Below are positions 11,921 to 26,133 of a stretch of DNA of 64,000 bases, in pieces. The notes under the pieces are model-generated. The model did not search any database, was not told the DNA's origin, and saw only the letters and a list, made by a program, of their open reading frames with translations. This stretch comes from Hydractinia symbiolongicarpus (Eukaryota > Cnidaria > Hydrozoa > Anthoathecata > Hydractiniidae), in NCBI RefSeq assembly GCF_029227915.1, contig NC_079877.1, positions 4,652,001-4,716,000 of the forward strand, given 5' to 3'. How positions within the stretch are numbered: position 1 is the stretch's first letter; the number at the start of each line of letters is the position of its first letter. A program made the translations under genes and the position numbers.

Positions 11921-14150
11921 GATGAGACGCTGAATAAAAGAAGTTTAATCGCCGGCAAACGAAAACCCGCGATTTCCCGTAAATCCCGGCTTGGCCCGTA
12001 TAGTCAAAAGTATACAACGAAAGTACCCAGGGAGTAAACTCATTTCCCGAACGATTTTTTAAATTATTCTTTCACCACTAAAACGCATGAGACTTTTAGT
12101 TTTCAAAAATGTTTTCATTTTTGATGAGACGCTGAATAAAAGCACTTAAATCGCCGGCAAACGAAAACCTGCGATTTCCCTAAATCCCGGACTCGGCCCG
12201 TATAGTCAAAAGTATACAAAGAAAGTACCCAGGGAGTAAACTCATTTCCAGAACGATTTTTTAAATTATTTTTTCACCACTAAAACGCATAAGACTTGCA
12301 GTTTTTAAAAATGTTTTCATTTTTGATGAGACGCTGAATAAAAGAAGTTTAATCGCCGGCAAACGAAAACCCGCGATTTCCCGTAAATCCCGGGCTTGTC
12401 CCGTATAGTCAAAAGTATACAAAGAAAGTACCCAGGGAGTAAACTTATTTCCCGAACGATTTTTTATATTATTTTTTTACCACTAAACGCATGAGACTTG
12501 TAGTTTTCAAGAATATTTTCATTTTTGATGGGACGCTGAATAAAAGAAGTTTAATCGCCGGCAAACGAAAATCCGCGATTTCCCGTAAATCCCGGACTCG
12601 GCCCGTATAGTCAAAAGTATACAAAGAAAGTACCCAGGGAGTAAACTCATTTCCCGAACGATTTTTTAAATTATTTTTTCACCACTAAAACGTATGAGAC
12701 TTGTAGTTTTTAAAAATGTTTTCATTTTTGATGAGACGCTGAATAAAAGAAGTTTAATCGCCGGCAAACGAAAACCCGCGATTTCCCGGAAATCCCGGCT
12801 TGGCCCGTATAGTCAAAAGTATACAAAGAAAGTACCCAGGGAGTAAACTCATTTCCCGAACGATTTTTTAAATTATTTTTTCACCACTAAAACGCATGAG
12901 ACTTTTAGTTTTCAAAAATGTTTTCATTTTTGATGAGACGCTGAATAAAAGAAGTTTAATCGCCGGCAAACGAAAACCCGCGATTTCCCGTAAATGCCGG
13001 GCTTGACCCGTATAGTCAAAAGTATACAAAGAAAGTACCCAGTGAGTAAACTCATTTCCCGAACGATTTTTTAAATTACTTTTTCACCACTAAAACGCAT
13101 GGGACTTGTAGTTTTCAAGAATGTTTTCATTTTTGATGAGACGCTGAATAAAAGAAGTTTAATCGCCGGCAAACGAAAACCCGCGATTTCCCGTAAATCC
13201 CGGCTTGGCCCGTATAGTCAAAAGTATACAACGAAAGTACCCAGGGAGTAAACTCATTTCCCGAACGATTTTTTAAATTATTCTTTCACCACTAAAACGC
13301 ATGAGACTTTTAGTTTTCAAAAATGTTTTCATTTTTGATGAGACGCTGAATAAAAGCACTTAAATCGCCGGCAAACGAAAACCTGCGATTTCCCTAAATC
13401 CCGGACTCGGCCCGTATAGTCAAAAGTATACAAAGAAAGTACCCAGGGAGTAAACTCATTTCCAGAACGATTTTTTAAATTATTTTTTCACCACTAAAAC
13501 GCATAAGACTTGCAGTTTTTAAAAATGTTTTCATTTTTGATGAGACGCTGAATAAAAGAAGTTTAATCGCCGGCAAACGAAAACCCGCGATTTCCCGTAA
13601 ATCCCGGGCTTGTCCCGTATAGTCAAAAGTATACAAAGAAAGTACCCAGGGAGTAAACTTATTTCCCGAACGATTTTTTATATTATTTTTTTACCACTAA
13701 ACGCATGAGACTTGTAGTTTTCAAGAATATTTTCATTTTTGATGGGACGCTGAATAAAAGAAGTTTAATCGCCGGCAAACGAAAATCCGCGATTTCCCGT
13801 AAATCCCGGACTCGGCCCGTATAGTCAAAAGTATACAAAGAAAGTACCCAGGGAGTAAACTCATTTCCCGAACGATTTTTTAAATTATTTTTTCACCACT
13901 AAAACGTATGAGACTTGTAGTTTTTAAAAATGTTTTCATTTTTGATGAGACGCTGAATAAAAGAAGTTTAATCGCCGGCAAACGAAAACCCGCGATTTCC
14001 CGGAAATCCCGGCTTGGCCCGTATAGTCAAAAGTATACAAAGAAAGTACCCAGGGAGTAAACTCATTTCCCGAACGATTTTTTAAATTATTTTTTCACCA
14101 CTAAAACGCATGAGACTTTTAGTTTTCAAAAATGTTTTCATTTTTGATGA
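11920..14150. repeat. 6-unit offset duplication (1,214 bp) in block C
   Basis: About 1 kb (11,920-12,936) recurs at 13,134-14,150. TATACAACGAAAG at 12,011 and 13,225, CCCGGAAATCCCGG at ~12,785 and ~13,999, and the shortened CCACTAAACGC unit near 12,480 and 13,694 all share offset 1,214. The intervening unit at ~12,936-13,134 has TGCCGGGCTTGACCC and CGCATGGGAC. Copy-to-copy identity looks very high. Confidence 0.78.
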
Positions 14151-14560
14151 AACGCTGAATAAAAGAAGTTTAACCGCCGGCAAACGAAAATCCGCGATTT
14201 CCCGGAAATCCCGGACTCGGCCCGTATAGTCAAAAGTATACAAAGAAAGTACCCAGGGAGTAAACTCATTTCCCGAACGATTTTTTAAATTATTTTTTCA
14301 CCACTAAAACGTATGAGACTTGTAGTTTTTAAAAATGTTTTCATTTTTGATGAGACGCTGAATAAAAGAAGTTTAATCGCCGGCAAACGAAAACCCGCGA
14401 TTTCCCGGAAATCCCGGCTTGGCCCGTATAGTCAAAAGTATACAAAGAAAGTACCCAGGGAGTAAACTCATTTCCCGAACGATTTTTTAAATTATTTTTT
14501 CACCACTAAAACGCATGAGACTTTTAGTTTTCAAAAATGTTTTCATTTTTGATGAGACGC
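13750..14560. repeat. 2-unit tandem duplication (~405 bp)
   Basis: The pair carrying AAAATCCGCG/GGACTCGG and CCCGGAAATCCCGGCTTGG near 13,780-14,010 is repeated directly at about 14,185-14,410. CGGAAATCCC lies at 14,001 and 14,406. The second copy has private changes: GATGAAACGC near 14,150 and TTTAACCGCCGG near 14,172. Confidence 0.72.
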
Positions 14561-15860
14561 TGAATAAAAAAAGTTTAATCGCCGGCAAACGAAAACCCGC
14601 GATTTCCCGTAAATGCCGGGCTTGACCCGTATAGTCAAAAGTATACAAAGAAAGTACCCAGTGAGTAAACTCATTTCCCGAACAATTTTTTAAATTACTT
14701 TTTCACCACTAAAACGCATGGGACTTGTAGTTTTCAAGAATGTTTTCATTTTTGATGAGACGCTGAATAAAAGAAGTTTAATCGCCGGCAAACGAAAACC
14801 TGCGATTTCCCGTAAATCCCGGGCTTGGCACGTATAGTCGAATGTATACAAAAAAGTACCCTGTGAGTAAACTCATTTCCAGAACGATTTTTTAAATTAT
14901 TTTTTCACCACTAAAACGCATAAGACTTGTAGTTTTTAAAAATGTTTTCATTTTTGATAAGACGCTTAATGAAAGAGGTTTAATCGCCGGCAAACGAAAT
15001 CCCGCGTTTTCCCGTAAATACTGGGCTTGGCCCGTATAGTCGAATGTAAACAAAGAAAGTACCCAGGGAGTAAACTCATTTCCCGAACGATTTTTTAAAT
15101 TACTTTTTCACCGCTAAAACGCATGAGACTGGTAGTTTTTAACAATGTTTTCATTTTTGATGAGACGCTGAATAAAAGAAGTTTAATCGCCGGCAAACGA
15201 AAACCTGCAATTTCCCGTAAATCCCGGACTCGGCCCGTATAGTCAAAAGTATACAAAGAAAGTACCCAGGGAGTAAACTCATTTCCCGAACGATTTTTTA
15301 AATTATTTTTTCACCACTAAAACGCATGAGACTTGTAGTTTTCAAAAATGTTTTCATTTTTGATGAGACGCTGAATAAAAAAAGTTTAATTGCCGGCAAA
15401 CGAAAACCCGCGATTTCCCGTAAATGCCGGGCTTGACCCGTATAGTCAAAAGTATACAAAGAAAGTACCCAGTGAGTAAACTCATTTCCCGAACGATTTT
15501 TTAAATTACTTTTTCACCACTAAAACGCATGGGACTTGTAGTTTTCAAGAATGTTTTCATTTTTGATGAGACGCTGAATAAAAGAAGTTTAATCGCCGGC
15601 AAACGAAAACCTGCGATTTCCCGTAAATCCCGGGCTTGGCACGTATAGTCGAATGTATACAAAAAAGTACCCTGTGAGTAAACTCATTTCAAGAACGATT
15701 TTTTAAATTATTTTTTCACCACTAAAACGCATAAGACTTGTAGTTTTTAAAAATGTTTTCATTTTTGATAAGACGCTTAATGAAAGAGGTTTAATCGCCG
15801 GCAAACGAAATCCCGCGTTTTCCCGTAAATACTGGGCTTGGCCCGTATAGTCGAATGTAA
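14560..15860. repeat. 4-unit offset duplication (811 bp)
   Basis: TGCCGGGCTTGACCC at ~14,614 and ~15,425, the TATACAAAAAAGTACC unit, GATAAGACGCTTAATG at ~14,956 and ~15,767, and ATACTGGGC at 15,018 and 15,829 all share offset 811. The stretch also contains the GCGTTTTCCCG unit type with GTAAACAAAG. The copied part is about 470 bp (about 14,560-15,030 and 15,371-15,841). The units between (15,030-15,370) are ACCGCT/GACTGG and near-consensus types. Confidence 0.75.
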
Positions 15861-18800
15861 ACAAAGAAAGTACCCAGGGAGTAAACTCATTTCCCGAACG
15901 ATTTTTTAAATTATTTTTTCACCACTAAAACGCATGAGACTTGTAGTTTTCAAAAATGTTTTCATTTTTGATGAGACGCTGAATAAAAGAAGTTTAATCG
16001 CCGGCAAACGAAAACCCGCGATTTCCCGTAAATCCCGGGCTTGGCCCGTATAGTCAAAAGTATACAAAGAAAGTACCCAGGGAGTAAACTCATTTCCCGA
16101 ACGATTTTTTAAATTACTTTTTCACCACTAAAACGCATGAGACTTGTAGTTTTCAAGAATGTTTTTATTTTTATGAGACGCTGAATAAAAGCAGTTTAAT
16201 CGCCGGCAAACGAAAACCCGCGATTTCCCGTAAATCCCGGGCTTGGCACGTATAGTCGAATGTATACAAAGAAAGTACCCTGTGAGTAAACTCATTTCCA
16301 GAACGATTTTTTAAATTATTTTTTCACCACTAAAACGCATAAGACTTGTAGTTTTTAAATATGTTTTCATTTTTGATGAGACGCTGAATAAAAGAAGTTT
16401 AATCGCCGGCAAACGAAAACCCGCGATTTCCCGTAAATCCCGGCTTGGCCCGTATAGTCAAAAGTATACAAAGAAAGTACCCAGGGAGTAAACTCATTTC
16501 CCAAACGATTTTTTAAATTATTTTTTCACCACTAAAACGCACGAGACATGTAGTTTTCAAAAATGTTTTCATTTTTGATGAGACGCTGAATAAAAGAAGT
16601 TTAATCGCCGGCAAACGAAAACCTGCGATTTCCCGTAAATCCTGGACTCGGCCCGTATGGTCAAAAGTATACAAAGAAAGTACCCAGGGAGTAAACTCAT
16701 TTCCCAAACGATTTTTTAAATTATTATTTCACCACTAAAACGCATGAGACTTGTAGTTTTTAAAAATGTTTTCATTTTTGATGAGACGCTGAATAAAAGA
16801 AGTTTAATCGCTGGCAAATGAAAACACGCGATTTCCCGTAAATCCCGGCTTGGCCCGTATAGTCAAAAGTATACAAAGAAAGTACCCAGGGAGTAAACTC
16901 ATTTCCCGAACGATTTTTTAAATTATTTTTTCACCACTAAAACGCATGAGACTTGTAGTTTTCAAAAATGTTTTCATTTTTGATGAGACGCTGAATAAAA
17001 GCACTTTAATCGCCGGCAAACGAAAACCTGCGATTTCCCTAAATCCCGGACTCGGCCCGTATAGTCAAAAGTATACAAAGAAAGTACACAGGGAGTAAAC
17101 TCATTTCCAGAACGATTTTTTGAATTATTTTTTCACCACTAAAAACGCATAAGACTTGCAGTTTTTAAAAATGTTTTCATTTTTGATGAGACGCTGAAAA
17201 AAAGAAGTTTAATCGCGGGCAAACGAAAACCCGCGATTTCCCGTAAATCCCGGGCTTGGCCCGTATAGTCAAAAGTATACAAAGAAAGTACCCAGGGAGT
17301 AAACTCATTTCCCGAACGATTTTTTATATTATTTTTTTACCACTAAACGCATGAGACTTATAGTTTTCAAGAATATTTTCATTTTTGATGGGACGCTGAA
17401 TAAAAGAAGTTTAATCGCCGGCAAACGAAAATCCGCGATTTCCCGTAAATCCCGGACTCGGCCCGTATAGTCAAAAGTATACAAAGAAAGTACCCAGGCA
17501 GTAAACTCATTTCCCGAACGATTTTTTAAATTATTTTTTCACCACTAAAACGTATGAGACTTGTAGTTTTTAAAAATGTTTTCATTTTTGATGAGACGCT
17601 GAATAAAAGAAGTTTAATCGCCGGCAAACGAAAATCCTCGATTTCCCGTAAATCCCGGACTCGGCCCGTATAGTCAAAAGTATACAAAGAAAGTACCCAG
17701 GGAGTAAACTAATTTCCCAAACGATTTTTTAAATTATTATTTCACCACTAAAGCCCATGAGACTTGTAGTTTTTAAAAATGTTTTCATTTTTGATGAGAC
17801 GCTGAATAAAAGAAGTTTAATCGCCGGCAAACGAAAACCCGCGACTTCCCGTAAATCCCGGACTCGGCCCGTATAGTCAAAAGTATACAAAGAAAGTACC
17901 CGGGGTGTAAACTCATTTCCCAAGCGATTTTTTAAATTATTATTTCACCACTAAAGCCCATGAGACTTGTAGTTTTTAAAAAAGTTTTCATTTTTGATGA
18001 GACGCTTAATAAAAGAGGTTTATTCGCCGGCAAACGAAATCCCGCGATTTCCCGTAAATCCCGGGCTTGGCCCGTATAGTCGAATGTAAACAAAGAAAGT
18101 ACCCAGGGAGTAAACTCATTTCCCGAACGATTTTTTAAATTACTTTTTCACCGCTAAAACGCATGAGACTGGTAGTTTTTAAAAATGTTTTCATTTTTGA
18201 TGAGACGCTGAATAAAAGAAGTTTAATCGCCGGCAAACGAAAACCTGCGATTTCCCGTAAATCCCGGACTCGGCCCGTATAGTCAAAAGTATACAAAGAA
18301 AGTACCCAGGGAGTAAACTCATTTCCCGAACGATTTTTTAAATTATTTTTTCACCACTAAAACGCATGAGACTTGTAGTTTTCAAAAATGTTTTCATTTT
18401 TGATGAGACGCTGAATAAAAGAAGTTTAATCGCCGGCAAACGAAAACCCGCGATTTCCCGTAAATCCCGGGCTTGGCCCGTATAGTCAAAAGTATACAAA
18501 GAAAGTACCCAGGGAGTAAACTCATTTCCCGAACGATTTTTTAATATACTTTTTCACCACTAAAACGCATGAGACTTGTAGTTTTCAAGAATGTCTTTAT
18601 TTTTGATGAGACGCTGAATAAAAGCAGTTTAATCGCCGGCAAACGAAAACCCGCGATTTCCCGTAAATCCCGGGCTTGGCACGTATAGTCGAATGTATAC
18701 AAAGAAAGTACCCTGTGAGTAAACTCATTTCCAGAACGATTTTTTAAATTATTTTTTCACCACTAAAACGCATAAGACTTGTAGTTTTTAAATATGTTTT

Positions 18801-21180
18801 CATTTTTGATGAGACGCTGAATAAAAGAAGTTTAATCGCCGGCAAACGAAAACCCGCGATTTCCCGTAAATCCCGGCTTGGCCCGTATAGTCAAAAGTAT
18901 ACAAAGAAAGTACCCAGGGAGTAAACTCATTTCCCAAACGATTTTTTAAATTATTTTTTCACCACTAAAACGCACGAGACATGTAGTTTTCAAAAATGTT
19001 TTCATTTTTGATGAGACGCTGAATAAAAGAAGTTTAATCGCCGGCAAACGAAAACCTGCGATTTCCCGTAAATCCTGGACTCGGCCCGTATGGTCAAAAG
19101 TATACAAAGAAAGTACCCAGGGAGTAAACTCATTTCCCAAACGATTTTTTAAATTATTTTTTCACCACTAAAACGCATGAGACTTGTAGTTTTCAAAAAT
19201 GTTTTCATTTTTGATGAGACGCTGAATAAAAGAAGTTTAATCGCCGGCAAACGAAAACCCGCGATTTCCCGTAAATCCCGGGCTTGGCACGTATAGTCGA
19301 ATGTATACAAAGAAAGTACCCTGTGAGTAAACTCATTTCCAGAACGATTTTTTAAATTATTTTTTCACCACTAAAACGCATAAGACTTGTAGTTTTTAAA
19401 TATGTTTTCATTTTTGATGAGACGCTGAATAAAAGAAGTTTAATCGCCGGCAAACGAAAACCCGCGATTTCCCGTAAATCCTGGCTTGGCCCGTATAGTC
19501 AAAAGTATACAAAGAAAGTACCCAGGGAGTAAACTCATTTCCCAAACGATTTTTTAAATTATTTTTTCACCACTAAAACGCACGAGACATGTGGTTTTCA
19601 AAAATGTTTTCATTTTTGATGAGACGCTGAATAAAAGAAGTTTAATCGCCGGCAAACGAAAACCTGCGATTTCCCGTAAATCCTGGACTCGGCCCGTATG
19701 GTCAAAAGTATACAAAGAAAGTACCCAGGGAGTAAACTCATTTCCCAAACGATTTTTTAAATTATTTTTTCACCACTAAAACGCACGAGACATGTAGTTT
19801 TCAAAAATGTTTTCATTTTTGATGAGACGCTGAATAAAAGAAGTTTAATCGCCGGCAAACGAAAACCCGCGATTTCCCGTAAATCCCGGGCTTGGCCCGT
19901 ATAGTCAAAAGTATACAAAGAAAGTACCCAGGGAGTAAACTCATTTCCCGAACGATTTTTTAAATTACTTTTTCACCACTAAAACGCATGAGACTTGTAG
20001 TTTTCAAGAATGTTTTTATTTTTGATGAGACGCTGAATAAAAGCAGTTTAATCGCCGGCAAACGAAAACCCGCGATTTCCCGTAAATCCCGGGCTTGGCA
20101 CGTATAGTCGAATGTATACAAAGAAAGTACCCTGTGAGTAAACTCATTTCCAGAACGATTTTTTAAATTATTTTTTCACCACTAAAACGCATAAGACTTG
20201 TAGTTTTTAAATATGTTTTCATTTTTGATGAGACGCTGAATAAAAGAAGTTTAATCGCCGGCAAACGAAAACCCGCGATTTCCCGTAAATCCCGGCTTGG
20301 CCCGTATAGTCAAAAGTATACAAAGAAAGTACCCAGGGAGTAAACTCATTTCCCAAACGATTTTTTAAATTATTTTTTCACCACTAAAACGCACGAGACA
20401 TGTAGTTTTCAAAAATGTTTTCATTTTTGATGAGACGCTGAATAAAAGAAGTTTAATCGCCGGCAAACGAAAACCTGCGATTTCCCGTAAATCCTGGACT
20501 CGGCCCGTATGGTCAAACGTATACAAAGAAAGTACCCAGGGAGTAAACTCATTTCCCAAACGATTTTTTAAATTATTATTTCACCACTAAAACGCATGAG
20601 ACTTGTAGTTTTTAAAAATGTTTTCATTTTTGATGAGACGCTGAATAAAAGAAGTTTAATCGCTGGCAAACGAAAACACGCGATTTCCCGTAAATCCCGG
20701 CTTGGCCCGTATAGTCAAAAGTATACAAAGAAAGTACCCAGGGAGTAAACTCATTTCCCGAACGATTTTTTAAATTATTTTTTCACCACTAAAACGCATG
20801 AGACTTGTAGTTTTCAAAAATGTTTTCATTTTTGATGAGACGCTGAATAAAAGAAGTTTAATCGCCGGCAAACGAAAACCTGCGATTTCCCGTAAATCCT
20901 GGACTCGGCCCGTATGGTCAAAAGTATACAAAGAAAGTACCCAGGGAGTAAACTCATTTCCCAAACGATTTTTTAAATTATTATTTCACCACTAAAACGC
21001 ATGAGACTTGTAGTTTTTAAAAATGTTTTCATTTTTGATGAGACGCTGAATAAAAGCACTTTAATCGCCGGCAAACGAAAACCTGCGATTTCCCTAAATC
21101 CCGGACTCGGCCCGTATAGTCAAAAGTATACAAAGAAAGTACCCAGGGAGTAAACTCATTTCCAGAACGATTTTTTAAAT
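15860..21180. repeat. HOR block D: mixed 3-, 4-, 6- and 7-unit repeats
   Basis: A marker unit with CGCACGAGACATG recurs near 16,539, 18,972, 19,580, 19,787 and 20,391. It is followed in most copies by a CCTGGACTCGG/GTATGGTC unit. 18,630-19,160 recurs at offset 608, part of 18.4-19.15 kb at offset 1,419, and 15.9-16.7 kb at offset 2,433. The CGCTGGCAAA unit near 16,809 returns near 20,661 (offset ~3,852). Between 17,100 and 18,000 are rarer types: CTAAAAACGC, GCTGAAAAAAAG with TCGCGGGC, and two CACTAAAGCCCATG units. One spelling, TTTTTATGAGACG near 16,168, has lost a base. No non-satellite sequence occurs here. Confidence 0.72.
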
Positions 21181-24100
21181 TATTTTTTCACCACTAAAAC
21201 GTATGAGACTTGTAGTTTTTAAAAATGTTTTCATTTTTGATGAGACGCTGAATAAAAGAAGTTTAATCGCCGGCAAACGAAAATCCTCGATTTCCCGTAA
21301 ATCCCGGACTCGGCCCGTATAGTCAAAAGTATACAAAGAAAGAACCCAGGGAGTAAACTAATTTCCCAAACGATTTTTTAAATTATTATTTCACCACTAA
21401 AGCCCATGACACTTGTAGTTTTTAAAAATGTTTTCATTTTTGATGAGACGCTGAATAAAAGAAGTTTAATCGCCGGCAAACGAAAACCCGCGACTTCCCG
21501 TAAATCCCGGACTCGGCCCGTATAGTCAAAAGTATACAAAGAAAGTACCCGGGGTGTAAACTCATTTCCCGAGCGATTTTTTAAATTATTATTTCACCAC
21601 TAAAGCCCATGAGACTTGTAGTTTTTAAAAAATTTTTCATTTTTGATGAGACGCTTAATAAAAGAGGTTTAATCGCCGGCAAACGAAATCCCGCGATTTC
21701 CCGTAAATCCCGGGCTTGGCCCGTATAGTCGAATGTATACAAAGAAAGTACCCAGGGAGTAAACTCATTTCCCAAACGATTTTTTAAATTATTTTTTCAC
21801 CACTAAAACGCACGAGACATGTAGTTTTCAAAAATGTTTTCATTTTTGATGAGACGCTGAATAAAAGAAGTTTAATCGCCGGCAAACGAAAACCCACGAT
21901 TTCCCGTAAATCCCGGGCTTGGCCTGTATAGTCAAAAGTATACAAAGAAAGTACCCAGGGAGTAAACTCATTTCCCGAACGATTTTTTAAATTACTTTTT
22001 CACCACTAAAACGCATGAGACTTGTAGTTTTCAAGAATGTTTTTATTTTTGATGAGACGCTGAATAAAAGCAGTTTAATCGCCGGCAAACAAAAACCCGC
22101 GATTTCCCGTAAATCCCGGGCTTGGCACGTATAGTCGAATGTATACAAAGAAAGTACCCTGTGAGTAAACTCATTTCCAGAACGATTTTTTAAATTATTT
22201 TTTCACCACTAAAACGCATAAGACTTGTAGTTTTTAAATATGTTTTCATTTTTGATGAGACGCTGAATAAAAGAAGTTTAATCGCCGGCAAACGAAAACC
22301 AGCGATTTCCCGTAAATCCTGGACTCGGCCCGTATGGTCAAAAGTATACAAAGAAAGTACCCAGGGAGTAAACTCATTTCCCAAACGATTTTTTAAATTA
22401 TTATTTCACCACTAAAACGCATGAGACTTGTAGTTTTTAAAAATGTTTTCATTTTTGATGAGACGCTGAATAAAAGAAGTTTAATCGCTGGCAAACGAAA
22501 ACACGCGATTTCCCGTAAATCCCGGCTTGGCCCGTATAGTCAAAAGTATACAAAGAAAGTACCCAGGGAGTAAACTCATTTCCCGAACGATTTTTTAAAT
22601 TATTTTTTCACCACTAAAACGCATGAGACTTGCAGTTTTTAAAAATGTTTTCATTTTTGATGAGACGCTGAAAAAAGAAGTTTAATCGCGGGCAAACGAA
22701 AACCCGCGATTTCCCGTAAATCCCGGGCTTGGCCCGTATAGTCAAAAGTATACAAAGAAAGTACCCAGGGAGTAAACTCATTTCCCGGACGATTTTTTAT
22801 ATTATTTTTTTACCACTAAACGCATGAGACTTATAGTTTTCAAGAATATTTTCATTTTTGATGGGACGCTGAATAAAAGAAGTTTAATCGCCGGCAAACG
22901 AAAATCCGCGATTTCCCGTAAATCCCGGACTCGGCCCGTATAGTCAAAAGTATACAAAGAAAGTACCCAGGGAGTAAACTCATTTCCCGAACGATTTTTT
23001 AAATTATTTTTTCACCACTAAAACGTATGAGACTTGTAGTTTTTAAAAATGTTTTCATTTTTGATGAGACGCTGAATAAAAGAAGTTTAATCGCCGGCAA
23101 ACGAAAATCCTCGATTTCCCGTAAATCCCGGACTCGGCCCGTATAGTCAAAAGTATACAAAGAAAGAACCCAGGGAGTAAACTAATTTCCCAAACGATTT
23201 TTTAAATTATTATTTCACCACTAAAGCCCATGACACTTGTAGTTTTTAAAAATGTTTTCATTTTTGATGAGACGCTGAATAAAAGAAGTTTAATCGCCGG
23301 CAAACGAAAACCCGCGACTTCCCGTAAATCCCGGACTCGGCCCGTATAGTCAAAAGTATACAAAGAAAGTACCCGGGGTGTAAACTCATTTCCCGAGCGA
23401 TTTTTTAAATTATTATTTCACCACTAAAGCCCATGAGACTTGTAGTTTTTAAAAAATTTTTCATTTTTGATGAGACGCTTAATAAAAGAGGTTTAATCGC
23501 CGGCAAACGAAATCCCGCGATTTCCCGTAAATCCCGGGCTTGGCCCGTATAGTCGAATGTATACAAAGAAAGTACCCAGGGAGTAAACTCATTTCCCAAA
23601 CGATTTTTTAAATTATTTTTTCACCACTAAAACGCACGAGACATGTAGTTTTCAAAAATGTTTTCATTTTTGATGAGACGCTGAATAAAAGAAGTTTAAT
23701 CGCCGGCAAACGAAAACCCACGATTTCCCGTAAATCCCGGGCTTGGCCTGTATAGTCAAAAGTATACAAAGAAAGTACCCAGGGAGTAAACTCATTTCCC
23801 GAACGATTTTTTAAATTACTTTTTCACCACTAAAACGCATGAGACTTGTAGTTTTCAAGAATGTTTTTATTTTTGATGAGACGCTGAATAAAAGCAGTTT
23901 AATCGCCGGCAAACAAAAACCCGCGATTTCCCGTAAATCCCGGGCTTGGCACGTATAGTCGAATGTATACAAAGAAAGTACCCTGTGAGTAAACTCATTT
24001 CCAGAACGATTTTTTAAATTATTTTTTCACCACTAAAACGCATAAGACTTGTAGTTTTTAAATATGTTTTCATTTTTGATGAGACGCTGAATAAAAGAAG

Positions 24101-25217
24101 TTTAATCGCCGGCAAACGAAAACCAGCGATTTCCCGTAAATCCTGGACTCGGCCCGTATGGTCAAAAGTATACAAAGAAAGTACCCAGGGAGTAAACTCA
24201 TTTCCCAAACGATTTTTTAAATTATTATTTCACCACTAAAACGCATGAGACTTGTAGTTTTTAAAAATGTTTTCATTTTTGATGAGACGCTGAATAAAAG
24301 AAGTTTAATCGCTGGCAAACGAAAACACGCGATTTCCCGTAAATCCCGGCTTGGCCCGTATAGTCAAAAGTATACAAAGAAAGTACCCAGGGAGTAAACT
24401 CATTTCCCGAACGATTTTTTAAATTATTTTTTCACCACTAAAACGCATGAGACTTGCAGTTTTTAAAAATGTTTTCATTTTTGATGAGACGCTGAAAAAA
24501 AGAAGTTTAATCGCGGGCAAACGAAAACCCGCGATTTCCCGTAAATCCCGGGCTTGGCCCGTATAGTCAAAAGTATACAAAGAAAGTACCCAGGGAGTAA
24601 ACTCATTTCCCGGACGATTTTTTATATTATTTTTTTACCACTAAACGCATGAGACTTATAGTTTTCAAGAATATTTTCATTTTTGATGGGACGCTGAATA
24701 AAAGAAGTTTAATCGCCGGCAAACGAAAATCCGCGATTTCCCGTAAATCCCGGACTCGGCCCGTATAGTCAAAAGTATACAAAGAAAGTACCCAGGGAGT
24801 AAACTCATTTCCCGAACGATTTTTTAAATTATTTTTTCACCACTAAAACGTATGAGACTTGTAGTTTTTAAAAATGTTTTCATTTTTGATGAGACGCTGA
24901 ATAAAAGAAGTTTAATCGCCGGCAAACGAAAATCCTCGATTTCCCGTAAATCCCGGACTCGGCCCGTATAGTCAAAAGTATACAAAGAAAGTACCCAGGG
25001 AGTAAACTAATTTCCCAAACGATTTTTTAAATTATTATTTCACCACTAAAGCCCATGACACTTGTAGTTTTTAAAAATGTTTTCATTTTTGATGAGACGC
25101 TGAATAAAAGAAGTTTAATCGCCGGCAAACGAAAACCCGCGACTTCCCGTAAATCCCGGACTCGGCCCGTATAGTCAAAAGTATACAAAGAAAGTACCCG
25201 GGGTGTAAACTCATTTC
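21180..25217. repeat. HOR block E: 9-unit repeat (1,824 bp), two copies plus a partial
   Basis: Copy 1 is about 21,180-23,004, copy 2 about 23,005-24,828, and a third begins at 24,829 and departs near 25,217. Shared marks at offset 1,824 are AAAATCCTCG (21,280; 23,104), GAAAGAACCC (21,339; 23,163), CATGACACTTG, the TAAAAAATTTTTCAT unit, CGCACGAGACATG, CCTGTATAG, GTATGGTC, CGCTGGCAAACG, TCGCGGGCAAAC and the TATATTATTTTTTTACC unit. Copy 1 has GCTGAAAAAAG one base shorter than copy 2. The third copy reads GAAAGTACCC instead of GAAAGAACCC and ends at CATTTCTTGAGCG. Confidence 0.85.
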
Positions 25218-26133
25218 TTGAGCGATTTTTTAAATTATTATTTCACCACTAAAGCCCATGAGACTTGTAGTTTTTAAAAAAGTTTTCATTTTTGATGAGA
25301 CGCTTAATAAAAGAGGTTTAATCGCCGGCAAACGAAATCCCGCGATTTCCCGTAAATCCCGGGCTTGGCCCGTATAGTCGAATGTATACAAAGAAAGTAC
25401 CCAGGAAGTAAACTCATTTCCCGAACGATTTTTTAAATTTTTTTTTCACCACTAAAACGCATGAGACTTGTAGTTTTCAAAAATGTTTTCATTTTTGATG
25501 AGACGCTGAATAAAAGAAGTTTAATCGCCGGCAAACGAAAAACCGCGACTTCCCGTAAATCCCGGGCTTGGCCCATATAGTCAAAAGTATACAAAGATAG
25601 TACCCAGGGAGTAAACTCATTTCCCGAACGATTTTTTAATTCATTTTTTCACCACTAAAACGCATGAGACTTGTAGTTTTCAAAAATGTTTTCATTTTTG
25701 ATAAGACGCTGAATAAAAGAAGTTTAATCGCCGGCAAACGAAAACCTGCGATTTCCCGTAAATCCTGGACTCGGCCCGTATAGTCAAAAGTATACAAAAA
25801 AAGTACCAAGGGAGTAAACTAATTTCCCAAACGATTTTTTAAATTATTATTTCACCACTAAAGCCCATGATACTTGTAGTTTTTAAAAATGTTTTCATTT
25901 TTGATGAGACGCTGAATAAAAGAAGTTTAATCGCCGGCAAACGAAAACCCGCGATTTCCCGTAAATCCCGGGCTTGGCCCGTATAGGCAAAAGTATACAA
26001 AGAAAGTTCCCAGGGAGTGAACTCATTTCCCGAACGATTTTTTAAATTTCTTTTTCAACACTAAAACGCATGAGACTTGTAGTTTTTAAAAATGTTTTCA
26101 TTTTTGATGAGACGCTGAATAAAAGAAGTTTAA
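25218..26133. repeat. Inserted 4.5-unit variant segment between HOR blocks E and F
   Basis: Units with AAATTTTTTTTTCACC, AAAACCGCGACTTCCC with GCCCATATAG and AAAGATAG, TTTAATTCATTTTTTC, GTACCAAGGG with CCATGATAC, and AAAGTTCCC with GAGTGAAC and TTTCAACAC. Most of these spellings appear elsewhere only in the 30.5-31.4 kb copy and in the 32.6-33.7 kb triplet repeats. GTATAGGCAAAAG near 25,981 is private to this copy. Confidence 0.75.

Noticed and set aside
25218-26133. Insertion of foreign DNA between two HOR blocks
   Set aside because: Unit landmarks and register continue through it; it is a run of diverged units and not an insertion.
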